A program made the position numbers and the translations under genes. The notes below the pieces were generated by a model, which searched no databases, was not told where the DNA came from, and was given only the letters and a program-made list of their open reading frames with translations. A DNA stretch of 64,000 bases from contig CM031561.1 of assembly GCA_018466975.1 (NCBI GenBank), positions 2,728,001-2,792,000 on the forward strand, in the 5' to 3' direction. Origin of the DNA: Sparassis latifolia (lineage: Eukaryota > Basidiomycota > Agaricomycetes > Polyporales > Sparassidaceae). How positions within the stretch are numbered: position 1 is the stretch's first letter; every line of letters begins with the position of its first letter. Shown in pieces: positions 45,488 to 60,592 of the stretch.

Positions 45488-45853
45488 TCATCGTCCATTA
45501 TCAGCCTCGGCGAACAAGAGAGCGGTGGGCGCACCAAAGAACAATGTCCACATGAGCACAAAGGAGAACACATTCTCCTGCCCAGGATTTACCAGCTCCC
45601 ACCAGCCACCAGCCATGTACTTCTGTGGCTTCCCCCGCACCTTGACGTAGATACATGCAGAGGTCAGAATGGTCGAGGCAATAAGGAGCGCGAAGCCGCG
45701 CCAGTTCTCGAGACCAAGCAGGCCCGCGACGGCACCGGTAAAGCAAGATGACAAGAATTTGATCGTGTAGAGGCGCGAGACATTGTACTGCACGTTCGGA
45801 GGGAAGAGTAGCTGGGCAGCGTAGTCCGCGGTCGTCTCGGACGTCGAGGTCAT
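45488..45853 (-). CDS. EMC6: ER membrane protein complex subunit 6
   Basis: Single exon, 121 residues. The order is a hydrophilic start with YNVSRLYTIKFLSSCF, a hydrophobic pair around GAVAGLLGLENWRGFALLIAS and TILTSACIYVKV, GKPQKYM, then FSFVLMWTLFFGAPTALLF. Length, three membrane segments and the GLENW/WTLFFG motifs fit the Emc6 (TMEM93) family, part of the EMC insertase for tail-anchored and multipass membrane proteins. It is transcribed divergently from HOM2, with 185 bases between starts. Confidence 0.85.
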   Translation of the reverse strand: MTSTSETTADYAAQLLFPPNVQYNVSRLYTIKFLSSCFTGAVAGLLGLENWRGFALLIASTILTSACIYVKVRGKPQKYMAGGWWELVNPGQENVFSFVLMWTLFFGAPTALLFAEADNGR

Positions 45854-46038
45854 CGTCGTATGCGGCGAGTGCGGCAGTGACAGACGTCACTAGTGACTGA
45901 CAGCGGCTGTGACAGGGGTCACTGGTGACTGAGGGTCGGGTGTGACTCGATCACCTCGCTCAGGCTTGTGACTTTGTCCAGTTGAACAACGGCTCCGACA
46001 ACGGCTCTGACGACGTGGACGACGGCTTCGACGACGAG

Positions 46039-47220
46039 ATGCACGACGGTCGCAAGATCAACGTGGGTGTACTCGGTGCAACGGGCACCGTCGGGCAGCG
46101 GTTCATCACCCTCCTCGCAGAACATCCTTTCTTTGTGATCCATGCCCTGGGCGCATCACAACGCTCAGCGGGCAAGCCATATCCCCGCTCGGTCCTCTGG
46201 AAACAGACTTCACCCATTCCCGCCGTCGTGCGCGACATGATCGTTTGCGAGTGTCTCCCAGAATATTTCCGCGAGTGCGACATTGTTTTTTCTGGACTCG
46301 ATGCTGACGTTGCAGGCGACATCGGTGAGCGCATCTCCCCGTTTCCGGGTCTGTATCTAAGCTCAAAGCAGCTCTCAGAGGCCAGCTTTCGCAGGGCAGA
46401 GCTCGTCGTTTTTTCCAATGCAAGAAATTTCCGCCGTGATCCTCACGTCCCACTTATCGTCCCTCTCGTGAATACGGCCCACTTCGCCATGGTACGCCAG
46501 CAACAGGCCCTCCACTCTCCACCTCTCCGCAAAGGCTTCATCGTGACCAACGCAAATTGTTCCACTACCGGCGTCGTCGTCCCCCTCGCAGCCCTTGAGC
46601 GTGCCTTCGGCCCGCTCGAGTCCTGTATGGTCACCACTCTCCAGGCAATCTCCGGTGCTGGCTACCCCGGCGTACCTTCCCTCGACATCATCGACAATGT
46701 CGTCCCCTACATCGCCGGCGAGGAAGAGAAGATGGAGTGGGAGACCCTCAAAATCCTCGGTGGCATCGCCGACGCCGACGATGGCACGCGCACCTTCGAC
46801 ATGCACGCGCGCCATCCTCTCCGTGTCTCCGCCGCATGCACTCGCGTCCCCGTCGTCGAAGGCCACACCGAGTGCGTCTCCATACGCTTCGCTCGCCGCC
46901 CGCCACCGAGCCCGCAGCAGGTCCGCGAGGCCCTGCAGGCGTTCCAGTCTGACGCGTACTCCATCGGCTGTCCCTCCGCGCCCCGCCACACCATCTTCGT
47001 CCATGAGGACGTCGACCGCCCCCAGCCGCGGCTGGACCGCGACTACCAGCGTGGCGCGGGTGTCAGTGTCGGCCGCGTCCGCCAGTGTCCCGTGCTCGAC
47101 ATCAAGTTCGTCGTCCTCGCGAATAACGTCGCAATCGGCGCTGCCACGAGCAGCATCATCAATGCCGAGTTTGCGGTTCTCAAAGGTTATATCCAGTCAG
47201 GGGCGGGGGAGAGTTTATAA
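46039..47220 (+). CDS. HOM2: Aspartate-semialdehyde dehydrogenase
   Basis: Reduces aspartyl phosphate to the semialdehyde with NADPH, the branch point to threonine, methionine and, in fungi, homoserine. Exons 46039-46324 and 46379-47220 give 375 residues. The N-terminal GATGTVGQRF loop binds NADP. The catalytic Cys is in TNANCSTTG, and the general-acid His in CTRVPVVEGHTECVS. I start at MHDGRKINVGVLGATG because the upstream open frame has no ATG. The 54 nt intron (GTGAGC..CTCTCAG) is a multiple of three without stops, so an unspliced reading stays open but inserts 18 residues into a conserved FSGLDADVAGDI-EASFRRAE segment. Confidence 0.93.
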   Translation: MHDGRKINVGVLGATGTVGQRFITLLAEHPFFVIHALGASQRSAGKPYPRSVLWKQTSPIPAVVRDMIVCECLPEYFRECDIVFSGLDADVAGDIGERISPFPGLYLSSKQLSEASFRRAELVVFSNARNFRRDPHVPLIVPLVNTAHFAMVRQQQALHSPPLRKGFIVTNANCSTTGVVVPLAALERAFGPLESCMVTTLQAISGAGYPGVPSLDIIDNVVPYIAGEEEKMEWETLKILGGIADADDGTRTFDMHARHPLRVSAACTRVPVVEGHTECVSIRFARRPPPSPQQVREALQAFQSDAYSIGCPSAPRHTIFVHEDVDRPQPRLDRDYQRGAGVSVGRVRQCPVLDIKFVVLANNVAIGAATSSIINAEFAVLKGYIQSGAGESL

Positions 47221-47451
47221 TAGGTTTAGATCCGTTAATAGAAGTATTCTGCAGGCTGCTGTACCATATACACTGAGTGTAGCAACGATAGAAGAAATAA
47301 TGACTATTTGCAGGAACGCAAACGACCTGCTCGTATGATCTAACTTCTTGCTCCTTGCTCACCACGAGGAAAACCTCAAAGATCCTATTTCCCTGAAACC
47401 GAACAGTACTTGGTCTAAACTCGGAGGTATATTCCACAGGCTCTGGCTGAG

Positions 47452-48589
47452 ATGGCGGAAGCCTCTACCTCCTCTGCGCTTTCCGCCGCAGAACAAGATG
47501 CCCCACGCGCAGCCACTTTCCAGCGGCTACACCCCAAAGCCTACCTTGAGCGATTCCTCGCAGAAAACGTCCGCCCCGACGGTCGCGACCTTGACGGATG
47601 GCGCCGCGTCTCGCTCAACGTTGGTGAGTGCCCCGCCCGCCCCGTGCTCCCTTCGCTGAACTCTGCCCCCGCGCTGACCTAGGCTCAGTATCCACCGCGG
47701 ACGGCTCCGCGCTCGTGCGCCTCGGCGCGACGGCCATCGTCTGCGGTGTAAAAGCCGAGATCGCAGAGCCCGAGCTCGACAGCCCCGAGAATGGCTTCCT
47801 CGGTGTGTCCCTACCCCATCCGCGATCCCTCTCGTTCGCACTAACGCACCCCCAGTGCCCAACCTCGACCTTCCAGCGATGTGCTCTCCGCGCTTCAAGC
47901 CCGGCCCGCCGACAGAGGAGGCGCAGGTGCTCTCGGACAGGCTGAATGACGTGCTCGTATCGTACGTGCCCTCTCTGCTCTCCCGCTGCTTCACCTTCAT
48001 TGACATTGACGCAGCGCGGGCGTCATATCTCTTCCCTCGCTCTGCATTGCCCCCGGCAAAGCGGTATGGGTGCTCTACGTCGACGCGATGTGCATCAACT
48101 ACGACGGCAACGCCTTTGACGCGGCCCTTCTCGCGATGGTCGCCGCCCTCCAAAACAGTACGCCATCTCTTCGTTCGAGTTACTGCGGCTAAGAATGACA
48201 TGCCCCGCAGCGCGCCTCCCGAAGGCGACCTACGACGAAGAGACGGGCCGCACCGTCTGTTCGCGAAACACGAGGAGCCCGCTCCAGCTCAATCGCCGTC
48301 CAACCTCCGCATCATTTGGGATATTCGACTCGTACGTCCCAGCACTCTTATCGCGGTGTCGTTCACGTATTTTCCACCTCACAGAATACACGTCCTCGCC
48401 GACCCGACATCGTTCGAGGAGCCGCTATTAGACACGACACTTTCCGTAACGTTAGACGAAAATGGTGCCATCATCTCTGTCACACAGTTGGGGCTGGCAA
48501 TGGTAGGCAAGCAAGACGTGCTCATGGGATGTATCACCGCTGCCAAGGCCCGTAGATCAGAGCTTGGAAACATCTATAATACATCTTGA
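47452..48589 (+). CDS. RRP43: Exosome core RNase PH-like subunit Rrp43 (EXOSC8)
   Basis: Six exons (47452-47623, 47683-47802, 47856-47961, 48015-48157, 48211-48331, 48385-48589) give 288 residues. The PH-fold markers are LHPKAYLERFLAENVRPDGR, GSVSTADGSALVRLGATAIV, CGVKAEIAEPELD, VPNLDLPAMCSPRFKPGPP, LCIAPGKAVWVLYVDAMCI and YDGNAFDAALLAMVAAL. The start RFLxENxRPDGR and the GPPxEEAQ motif favour Rrp43 over Rrp42 or Rrp45. It belongs to the nine-subunit ring of the RNA exosome in nucleus and cytoplasm. The ring is catalytically inactive in fungi. Confidence 0.9.
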
Positions 48590-48786
48590 GCGGACTGTGC
48601 AGAAGCACTTCCTTGCAATGAATGTTAAGAAAAATCGTATTCTAATCAACCGAAGGTACACATTAAGCACTGTATTCACCAATTACAGCAGGAAAGCACA
48701 TTACATATGGATTGACAAAGAGCATACGTCACCAGAGCACGACTCGTAGTGGTATAAGTTACGACGAAGTCGAGTGTGTGCACAGC

Positions 48787-53678
<4,892 letters not shown>

Positions 53679-53913
53679 GGTTGGTTTGCGAGGATGGCCC
53701 CAACTGGCGTGGGTCGCGGTGGCGTGAACAGATAATGAACGCGACTCCTGTGGGCGTCACTTCAGGGCAAGCCTTTTCGTATTGTTGCCTCATTACAAAA
53801 ATTACTTTGACACTAGGGTGTACTGTAGGATAGGTTAGGAGCGGAGATTGAATGCGATAACAACGCGGTTCCGAGTCTACCTGCTACAAGCAAAATCGGC
53901 TCTAAATCGTAAC

Positions 53914-54719
53914 ATGCCCTCGAAAACATTGAGTACGTAGCTGTGCTGAAGATCTTCCTCAACGTGTTGTTGAGAACTCTAAGATTATCTCAGTATTCGT
54001 TACAGGCAACGCGAATAAGCTCAAGGAAGTACGCGCCATACTTGGAGCGTCACATATTGAGATTGACTCGAAAGATCTCGATAGTGAGTGTACGCGTCCA
54101 TTCATAAAGTCGCTTCTGAGCTGACACGGTGGACTGTCACATAGTCCCGGAAGTGCAGGGTACCACCCGCGAAGTTGCTATCGCGAAGTGCCGCGCTGCC
54201 GCCGAACAGCTTGGTGGACCCTGCATCACAGAGGACACTGCGCTCTGCTTCGAGGCTCTCCATGGCCTTCCAGGACCTTACATCAAACATTTCATGAAAG
54301 AATTGGGACATGACGGCACGTTGTTCCTCCTCCTCCTCCGGTACCTGCGATCTTCACTCTGAGCGTTTTTCACGCATAGGTCTCAATACTCTTCTCACGG
54401 GTTTCCCGACTACCGCTGCGTGGGCTCTGTGCACATTTGCCTACAGTTCCGGGCCCGGATCGGAACCTATACTGTTCGAAGGACGCACCAACGGGCACAT
54501 AGTACCAGCTCGGGGCACGAACACCTTTGGATGGGATCCCATCTTCGAGCCTGAAGGGACGAGTCAAACGTGCGTGTCCTCTTGTTTGTAATTTCAATGC
54601 AGTTATCTGATTCATCTTCAAGTTACGGGGAGATGAGTGCAGAAACGAAGAACAAAATATCTCATCGATACCGCGCTCTGGAGAAGCTGCAAGCATACTT
54701 GTGTACGTTGAATCCGTAG
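53914..54719 (+). CDS. HAM1: Inosine triphosphate pyrophosphatase (Ham1/ITPA)
   Basis: Exons 53914-53932, 53994-54083, 54145-54315, 54380-54569 and 54623-54719 give 188 residues: [89 protein letters not shown] and [19 protein letters not shown]. It hydrolyses ITP, dITP and XTP to monophosphates and keeps deaminated purines out of nucleic acids. Intron 3 fits only with a GC donor (GCACGT at 54316) ending CATAG at 54379. A nearby GT would shift the frame and break GHDGLN. Exon 1 is just 19 bases. Confidence 0.93.
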
Positions 54720-55258
54720 GACTGATGGTGCGATAGAAGGCAATCCATATATGTACTATATCTACTCAACGTGCAGACGATAGATAGAGCTGCGAGAAGC
54801 TACAATTTAGGTATGTCCACTGACAGTCACTTTCGTGAATCACTCACTCATCCTCCCGAGCAGGTATGATTTGTGTCCCAATAATGACAATAATTATGCT
54901 CATCAGACCAGTTTAAATTCCAATATCTTCCGCCAGCTTGTAGATTGGCCGTTCAATGGGCTCTGCGTGGCCCGCCGCTTGGTCAAGATCAAAATGGATC
55001 GGCGGGTTTACCAAAAATGGCAACGGAAGTCGGATACCGGAAGGTCCACCCCCCGCCGCACTACCGCTGTGCGACTCTTGGGCATCCGACCTGCCGCTGT
55101 CAGAGTCCCATCCGCTCTTTCCGTGCCGCCTGACATATCCGATACTCGCCATCATTTAAAGATTCGAGTCGCGATGGCCACTTCCAAGTATTCACCCGAA
55201 ACGCTGCGCGTATTACCTACCGTCTATCTCACTGACCAACGCCTCATTCCAACGCACT
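54720..55258. other. Intergenic, no gene recognised
   Basis: Long-looking frames on both strands at 54835-55404 overlap the kinase start and have no domain. Nothing else is supported. Confidence 0.35.
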
Positions 55259-56721
55259 ATGAGCCACCTGAGCTCTATTCTACCCAACTTCGTCGGCGCC
55301 ACGGTCTTATCCAGACGCCTCCGCCTCCGCCTGCTCCAGCCACTCGGATCTGGGGTCTATGGCGTCGTTTATCTCGCACACGACCTCGCTTCTCCGCCAG
55401 ATAATCCTACCTGTTACGCTGTGAAGGTGCTCCTCAAACACCCGAAAGGCTCGGACCAATATCGGTGCCAGCAACGCGAAATCGCATATCAGTCTGCGGT
55501 ATGCGATCATCCCAACGTCGTGAACCTGCATCGCGTCATCGAGGAAGAGCATTACATGTACCTCGTGATGGATTATTGTCCTGGTGGCGATTTATTCAGC
55601 TCCATCATCGACCGCCAGGCTTTCGTGAACAACGATGCGCTACTGCGGAGTACATTCCTCCAGCTCATCGACGCACTCCATTCTTGTCACGACCAGGGTG
55701 TTTACCACCGGGACCTCAAACCAGAGAATATCCTCATGTCCAGTGATGACCGCCATCTCTATTTAGCCGACTTCGGGCTGGCCACGAAGGCCAAGCTGAG
55801 TTCAAGCTTTGGTTGTGGAAGTTCGCTATACATGAGTCCAGGTGAGTTTCAGATCGTTCCTCATTACTACTCCAGATTGCTCATTTTTGTGACAGAATGC
55901 CTTGGTATATACGCCAAGAAAGCCCCATTTTGCACCGCACGCTCAGATATATGGGCGTTGGGTGTCATCCTTACGAACCTCATTACCGGCCGGTGCCCGT
56001 GGTTCGTCGCGAATCCACACAGAGACGAGGGCTTCGCCATGTTTCTCCGCGAAGGCCCATCATACATCCACCGCAGGCTCCCCATCTCACGCGGCGTGAG
56101 CGAGATCCTCGGGCGCATCTTCACGCTCGATCCCAACCGCCGTATCACCTCAACGAGCTTCGCAAGGCCGTGCTCGAAGTCGACACGTTCTGGCGCTCAA
56201 CTGGGGTGCCCACGACTGTTCCTGTTCCCTTTCCCTTACCCCTGGACCTGAACGACCCCAACACCGAACAGCCGCACAACCTCGCCGCTGCGCCGCAAGA
56301 GTCGGACATCGCCGACTGCCGCCCGTCGGAACGGGGCGAAGGCGGCGTTCACGTCGTGGTGCCGGGACGGTCTCGCACACTGCGCGTATCTTCCTCGGTC
56401 GGTGCCAACGTCAGCGCGTTCGTAAACGCCGTGCCCACGCTCTCCGCGTCCGCGACAGCCTTGGCCAGAGTGGACGTATCCCCACCACCCACGCTTTCCA
56501 CCGGTTCATCAGACCCAGAAAGTGATGGCCCTTCCAGTCCGACGACGCAAGCACGCGAACCCGTTGTTGATGTATCAAATCTATCCTTGGAGTGTGCGGG
56601 GGAGGGATGCAGCGTGTCGGGCGGAGAGGTACGCATGCCTGCGCCGATGCACGAGAAGAAAAAGACACGATCGTGGAAACGGCTATTTCACTCCGTTCAC
56701 AGAATACGTATTTTTGCCTGA
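55259..56721 (+). CDS. Serine/threonine protein kinase, Ran1/Pat1-like
   Basis: Exons 55259-55841 and 55896-56721. Kinase landmarks: glycine loop LGSGVYGVVYLA, Lys in YAVKVLLK, MYLVMDYCPGGDLFSSI, catalytic YHRDLKPENIL, DFGLATK, SLYMSPECLG, SDIWALGVILTNLITGRCPW and LDPNRRIT. The order, the CGSSLYMSPEC activation segment and the SDIWALGVIL-TGRCPW end resemble Ran1/Pat1, Vhs1 and Sks1 kinases, which act in nutrient signalling and the meiosis decision. After NRRIT the sequence needs one extra C (in the CC run near 56149) to read on as LNELRKAVLEVDTFW. Beyond that the tail is Ser/Pro-rich and ends at 56721. As given, the unshifted frame continues only briefly. Confidence 0.85.
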
Positions 56722-56965
56722 TGGATGCTGGACATCCGAGAACGGTATGGAATGGACAGTAGCGAAGTCAATATAGGTGTAAAATAGTATCACTTTACGC
56801 ATTGTAAACATGGGTATATACGGTCAATGTTAGATCTAGTTGAACACAGATAAACTGCAATCTCCAGTAGCAGTAACGTTAGAAGATCTACACCGCTCAG
56901 ACATGGCGAAGCAATGCTTACACCAAGCTGGCAATTGCAGGCAGTGTAGGTACCACGCATCAAGA

Positions 56966-57835
56966 TCACAATTTAGTTGAAGGTTCCATCTTGACATGAG
57001 TACCAGACGCGACAAGCCGACGGTTTGTAGCATCCCAAATCTGCAGAGTAGCGTGAACATCCGCCGACTGGGAAACGTACAGGCGAAGGTAACGAACCTC
57101 AGTCCGTGCCGTCAAGATTCGTTTTCCCCATGACGTCGTCGTGTTCACAATTTCAAGCTCTGCACCGCTGAACACGGCGGAAGTCAGCGAAATTAATACC
57201 CGAAACTGCGCGCATGGGAGTAGCGTGAGCTCACAGGTGCGTTCCTCCGTGATAAAGCATGTTGATCGCTTGGGAGACGTGTTTTGTGGACGCCGCAGCA
57301 TTGCTCTCTTCCTTCGCAAAGTCATTCTTGTAGACACCAAGGGCCCAGAGAGCCATGCTTGAGCAACTGTACCAGAGGGTGAGTCAGGTCCGCGGAATGG
57401 TCAGGCACGGACATATCCACCAAGAACGCGCCGCATCCGCCGTGGAGGCTACCTCCGACATTCAACATATCTACGATAAAGAAGGGGCGTGCTCAGCCAG
57501 GAACACGCCGTAATGTAGCATGAGCGGGAAGACGCACCATGTTCCACTGTCAGTCTGAAGACAACGCGCGCGCAGGTCTTTCCGTCCTCAGGACGTTCAT
57601 AAACCGATACATCGTGTAATTTCACCCTTTGCAGTATCTCGTGGCCGAAGAGTCCCTCGCTCGAGAGGTATGGAATCATCTTTGTGAGTTGCTGTATCAT
57701 CTCGGAGGAGACATTGGTGCGCGTCTCTTTGGATTCCATGCGCCAGTTGGGAGCAGATCTACTTCTAGAGAACGAAGACATATGGGTCAGGAATAGATTG
57801 GGCTTAGGAAGCAGAGAACTCGGACTTATAGCCAT
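56966..57835 (-). CDS. Hotdog-fold thioesterase (PaaI/ACOT13-like)
   Basis: Exons 57835-57538, 57470-57413, 57366-57235, 57167-57098 and 57040-56966 give 210 residues. The hotdog core is VFRLTVEHDMLNVGGSLHGG, CGAFLVDICSSMALWALG, NMLYHGGTHLSGAELEIVNT and ARTEIWDATNRRLVASGTHV. HGG..AFLVD at the start of the central helix is the active-site region of the family, which hydrolyses acyl-CoA. The substrate is not predictable. Intron 2 has a GTCCGT donor. The first 30 or so residues before MESKETRTN are poorly conserved, so the start could be slightly downstream. Confidence 0.8.
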
Positions 57836-57963
57836 TTAGTTCAGCGCCTGAGAAACCGGAGCGAATCCGTTCCTGTAACCGACATTCATCGAGGACACCT
57901 GCCATTTCCGGTCCTCTTTAAGATCGTGATTTCTCGCCACAGTCGGCAGGACAGCTTGAATTT

Positions 57964-57999
57964 ATGGACTCAATCATGGATTCAATCATGGACTCAATC
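57964..57999 (+). repeat. Three tandem 12-base units (ATGGAYTCAATC)
   Basis: Three units in a row, in a region with no supported gene. A plus frame reads MDSIMDSIMDSI but goes nowhere recognisable. Confidence 0.7.
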
Positions 58000-58363
58000 A
58001 TTGACCAGGTGAAGACTGTGTTTATGCCCATCACCCATGCAGGATGTTGCGAACAAGTGTGGCCCCTACAGACGCCGGGTAGTACCCGTCACGCCCCAAC
58101 TTGTGATGAGTTCACACTTGATGGGAGAAAAAATGGTGGATATTCACGGCGATGCGCTTCTCTCCTCACCCGCCTCAAACGTGCACTGCTCGCCGCTATA
58201 TCTCACCAATTGAGTATTGTTGCCATTTCGTTTGCGCGGCGCGCCGACGCTCCCGGCACGTGGCCATTGCCATTTTGGTGGACGCGTCTGTCTGACTGAG
58301 CCCATCTTCGTATCCTCCTTTCACACTCAAGTCCCTTCCCCTCTCTAGCTCCTCCAGCTCGCT

Positions 58364-58886
58364 ATGCTGATCAAAGTGAAGGTCGGTGGACTCCCCACCG
58401 GTATGTATGACGGCGTAACTCACCCTTATGCTCTGCAGACACTGACAGGCAAGGAGGTGAGCCCCAGGCAACAGATCGCATATGAGCCCTCGAACACTGA
58501 CGATACCCTCTGCGTGCGCCCTTGCCAACAAGATCGAGCTTGACATCGACCCTGATGACAAGGTGCGCCCACCCGCACGCGTTTCCGCGCCGTGCGCCAC
58601 ACTGACTTCCCCGCTCCGCCACTCGCGCTCCGCGACCGATCTCCGCAGATCACGCGTATCAAAGAGAAGGTCGAGGAGCAGTCGGGCGTGCCTCCGCCCC
58701 AGCAGCGTCTGATTTTTGGTGGCAGACAGATGCGAGTACCCGTACCGCCTTTGTCGTCGATTCGCTCACCGATCGCGTTTTGTTCTGCTTTTCCTATGTA
58801 GGCCAGACGACAAGACCGCGCGGGACTTCAACATCACTGCCGGCACAGTGCTGCACCTCGTACTCGCGCTCCGTGGTGGTTGTTAA
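58364..58886 (+). CDS. RUB1: NEDD8/Rub1 ubiquitin-like modifier
   Basis: Exons 58364-58381, 58439-58456, 58533-58562, 58649-58731 and 58802-58886 give 77 residues: MLIKVK, TLTGKE, IELDIDPDDK, ITRIKEKVEEQSGVPPPQQR, LIFGGRQM, PDDKTARDFNITAGTVLHLV and LALRGG plus one Cys to be cleaved. RUB1 is conjugated to cullins to activate SCF-type ligases. The length up to Gly-Gly (76) and PPPQQRLIF place it in the NEDD8 rather than ubiquitin class. Three exons are only 18, 18 and 30 bases. Intron 1 uses GTCGGT, and intron 4 fits only with a GC donor (GCGAGT at 58732). Confidence 0.93.
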
Positions 58887-59158
58887 GCCCCCTTGTAGTC
58901 GGGTCGCGCTCATGACTCGCGAGGGCGCGCGGGAGCGTCTACCATGGAAGAAGGGGAGAAGACGCCGTTGCAGAACTCGATGTAACCCACATACGTCGTG
59001 TGTTGTTAGATATTTGTATGTGCTCAATTCGCGGTCGTTCTGTTCATTCTGTTCTTCGCATCGATAGCACTCTAGTTCCGTCGTCCATAAATACAGCATG
59101 ATAATTTACACAGTGCGAGCGCGCCCATCTATGCTCTACGCAAGTGAATGGAAGGGTA

Positions 59159-60229
59159 TCATACGTCCTCGGAAGCGTCAGGCCCGCCGACTACGTCCGC
59201 GCCAGGCAGCAACCACCGGAACGTGATGCTCAGCCGAACATCCCGCTCGATCCAGCTGCTCCCCGCCCCCGCGCCGCCCGGCGTATGCTCGACGAGGTCG
59301 TCCATCCGCTTCTCTATTCCATGCGTCCACGCGTACCGGGCCTCCTCCGATAACACGAACACGCTCCTCGGGGGAAGATACACGCCCCACCGTTCTCGCC
59401 CCTCTCCGCCGTCCTCCTCCCCGTTGCGCGCCCTCTCAAACTGCATCACGCATCCTGAGCCCAGGCTGACGCCGATGACCCCGTCGCCGTAGCGATCGAG
59501 CAGGTCGACGTGCGGCGTGATGCCCTCGCCCGGCCAATACAAGTTGAGGATGGCCTGACGCGCGAGGCGGGGCGCAGCTGCAGAGGGAGGCGGGAAGAGG
59601 AGGGCATGCGTCGTCGGAGGCAGGAGAGGCCGGAGCAGCGCGGATAGCGTGACGAGGAGGTCGGTGAGCACGGGCGGGAGCCCGCTGCTACCTGGGCGCG
59701 GAGGCGAGTCGTGCTCGGGAGACGGGGAGGGCGCGCGTTCGAAGAGCATGACCTGGTCCGCGCTGCTGTTCTGAAAGTACGTCCGGATACAGGTCCACAT
59801 CACGTCTTCTGCTAGGTCCTCTGGGAGCAACAGAGCTTCATCGAAGAACAGTCCAGGAATCAGCGGTGCGGTACGACGTGCTGGAACAAGGTTTTCGGCG
59901 GGAGTCGCGCTCTGGGAGGTCAGCTCAGAGGTAGCGGTAGTCTGGTCTAGACAAGCCGAGCGGGGAGAGGAGGTATCGTCGAAAAGGGAGTCCGCGTCGA
60001 AGAGAGAGTCTGTCTCCGAGTCCAGTGAGAGATCCGCGGACGAAGGAGATGCAGTGAGGTGCGTCAGGCTTGCCACGTCGGTCACAATCCTGAGTCGGCG
60101 CTTCGCAAGGGGACGCTCTAAGGACTTGTCCTCCGTCTGATCGCCAAAGGAGTGGCTGTTGCGGGCTGTGATGAGCTCGTCGACCTCGTCGCTGGGCCGC
60201 TTGCGTTTGTTCGACAGCAACTCTGGCAT
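59159..60229 (-). CDS. AlkB-like 2-oxoglutarate/Fe(II) dioxygenase
   Basis: Single exon, 356 residues. The N-terminal 130 residues are Ser/Asp-rich and unlikely to fold. The catalytic part has QVMLFERAPS, NLYWPGEGITPHVDLLDRYG (iron ligands His and Asp in HVD), GVISVSLGSGCVMQF-like GVIGVSLGSGCVMQFER, YLPPRSVFVLSEEARYAWTHG (second His) and RLSITFRWLL (Arg for 2-oxoglutarate). This is the AlkB fold; the subfamily is unclear, and demethylation of DNA, RNA or protein cannot be told from sequence. Divergent from NMD3 with 363 bases between starts. Confidence 0.85.
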   Translation of the reverse strand: MPELLSNKRKRPSDEVDELITARNSHSFGDQTEDKSLERPLAKRRLRIVTDVASLTHLTASPSSADLSLDSETDSLFDADSLFDDTSSPRSACLDQTTATSELTSQSATPAENLVPARRTAPLIPGLFFDEALLLPEDLAEDVMWTCIRTYFQNSSADQVMLFERAPSPSPEHDSPPRPGSSGLPPVLTDLLVTLSALLRPLLPPTTHALLFPPPSAAAPRLARQAILNLYWPGEGITPHVDLLDRYGDGVIGVSLGSGCVMQFERARNGEEDGGEGRERWGVYLPPRSVFVLSEEARYAWTHGIEKRMDDLVEHTPGGAGAGSSWIERDVRLSITFRWLLPGADVVGGPDASEDV

Positions 60230-60592
60230 GCCGACCGCAGGTGAGGGGGGAATTATTGAGAAACCCCGTAAGCGTGTCGATGGAAAAACACTAGGGCATT
60301 CGAATGTCGACCGGCATCTCGACCCAAGATTCAGTGCGCTGGTCTAGTTAGAGACAGAGCGGATGGTCGTCTACCGACAGCTTCGCTTACGTGATCACTC
60401 ATCGCGGTACCGACTCGCGTCGTGCGTGCATACAATTTGTGTCTCTTTTATCTCATCCTGCGGCGGTGTTGTCCCTAATTGCCTGCTCTGTGCGCTCTGG
60501 TATTAGAGCGACATTGCGACTGTGTTGTTGTGGCGGTCACATCTCGCGGCACTTTTATCGCACCTCACCACATCTAGCCATCTAACCTCGCG

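Noticed and set aside
45982..46038. Extended HOM2 N-terminus (NNGSDNGSDD..)
   Set aside because: The open frame has no ATG there; MHDGRK at 46039 is the first and fits the usual length.
58382..58405. GTATGT donor for NEDD8 intron 1
   Set aside because: A better-looking donor, but it shifts the frame and inserts residues between KVK and TLTGKE.
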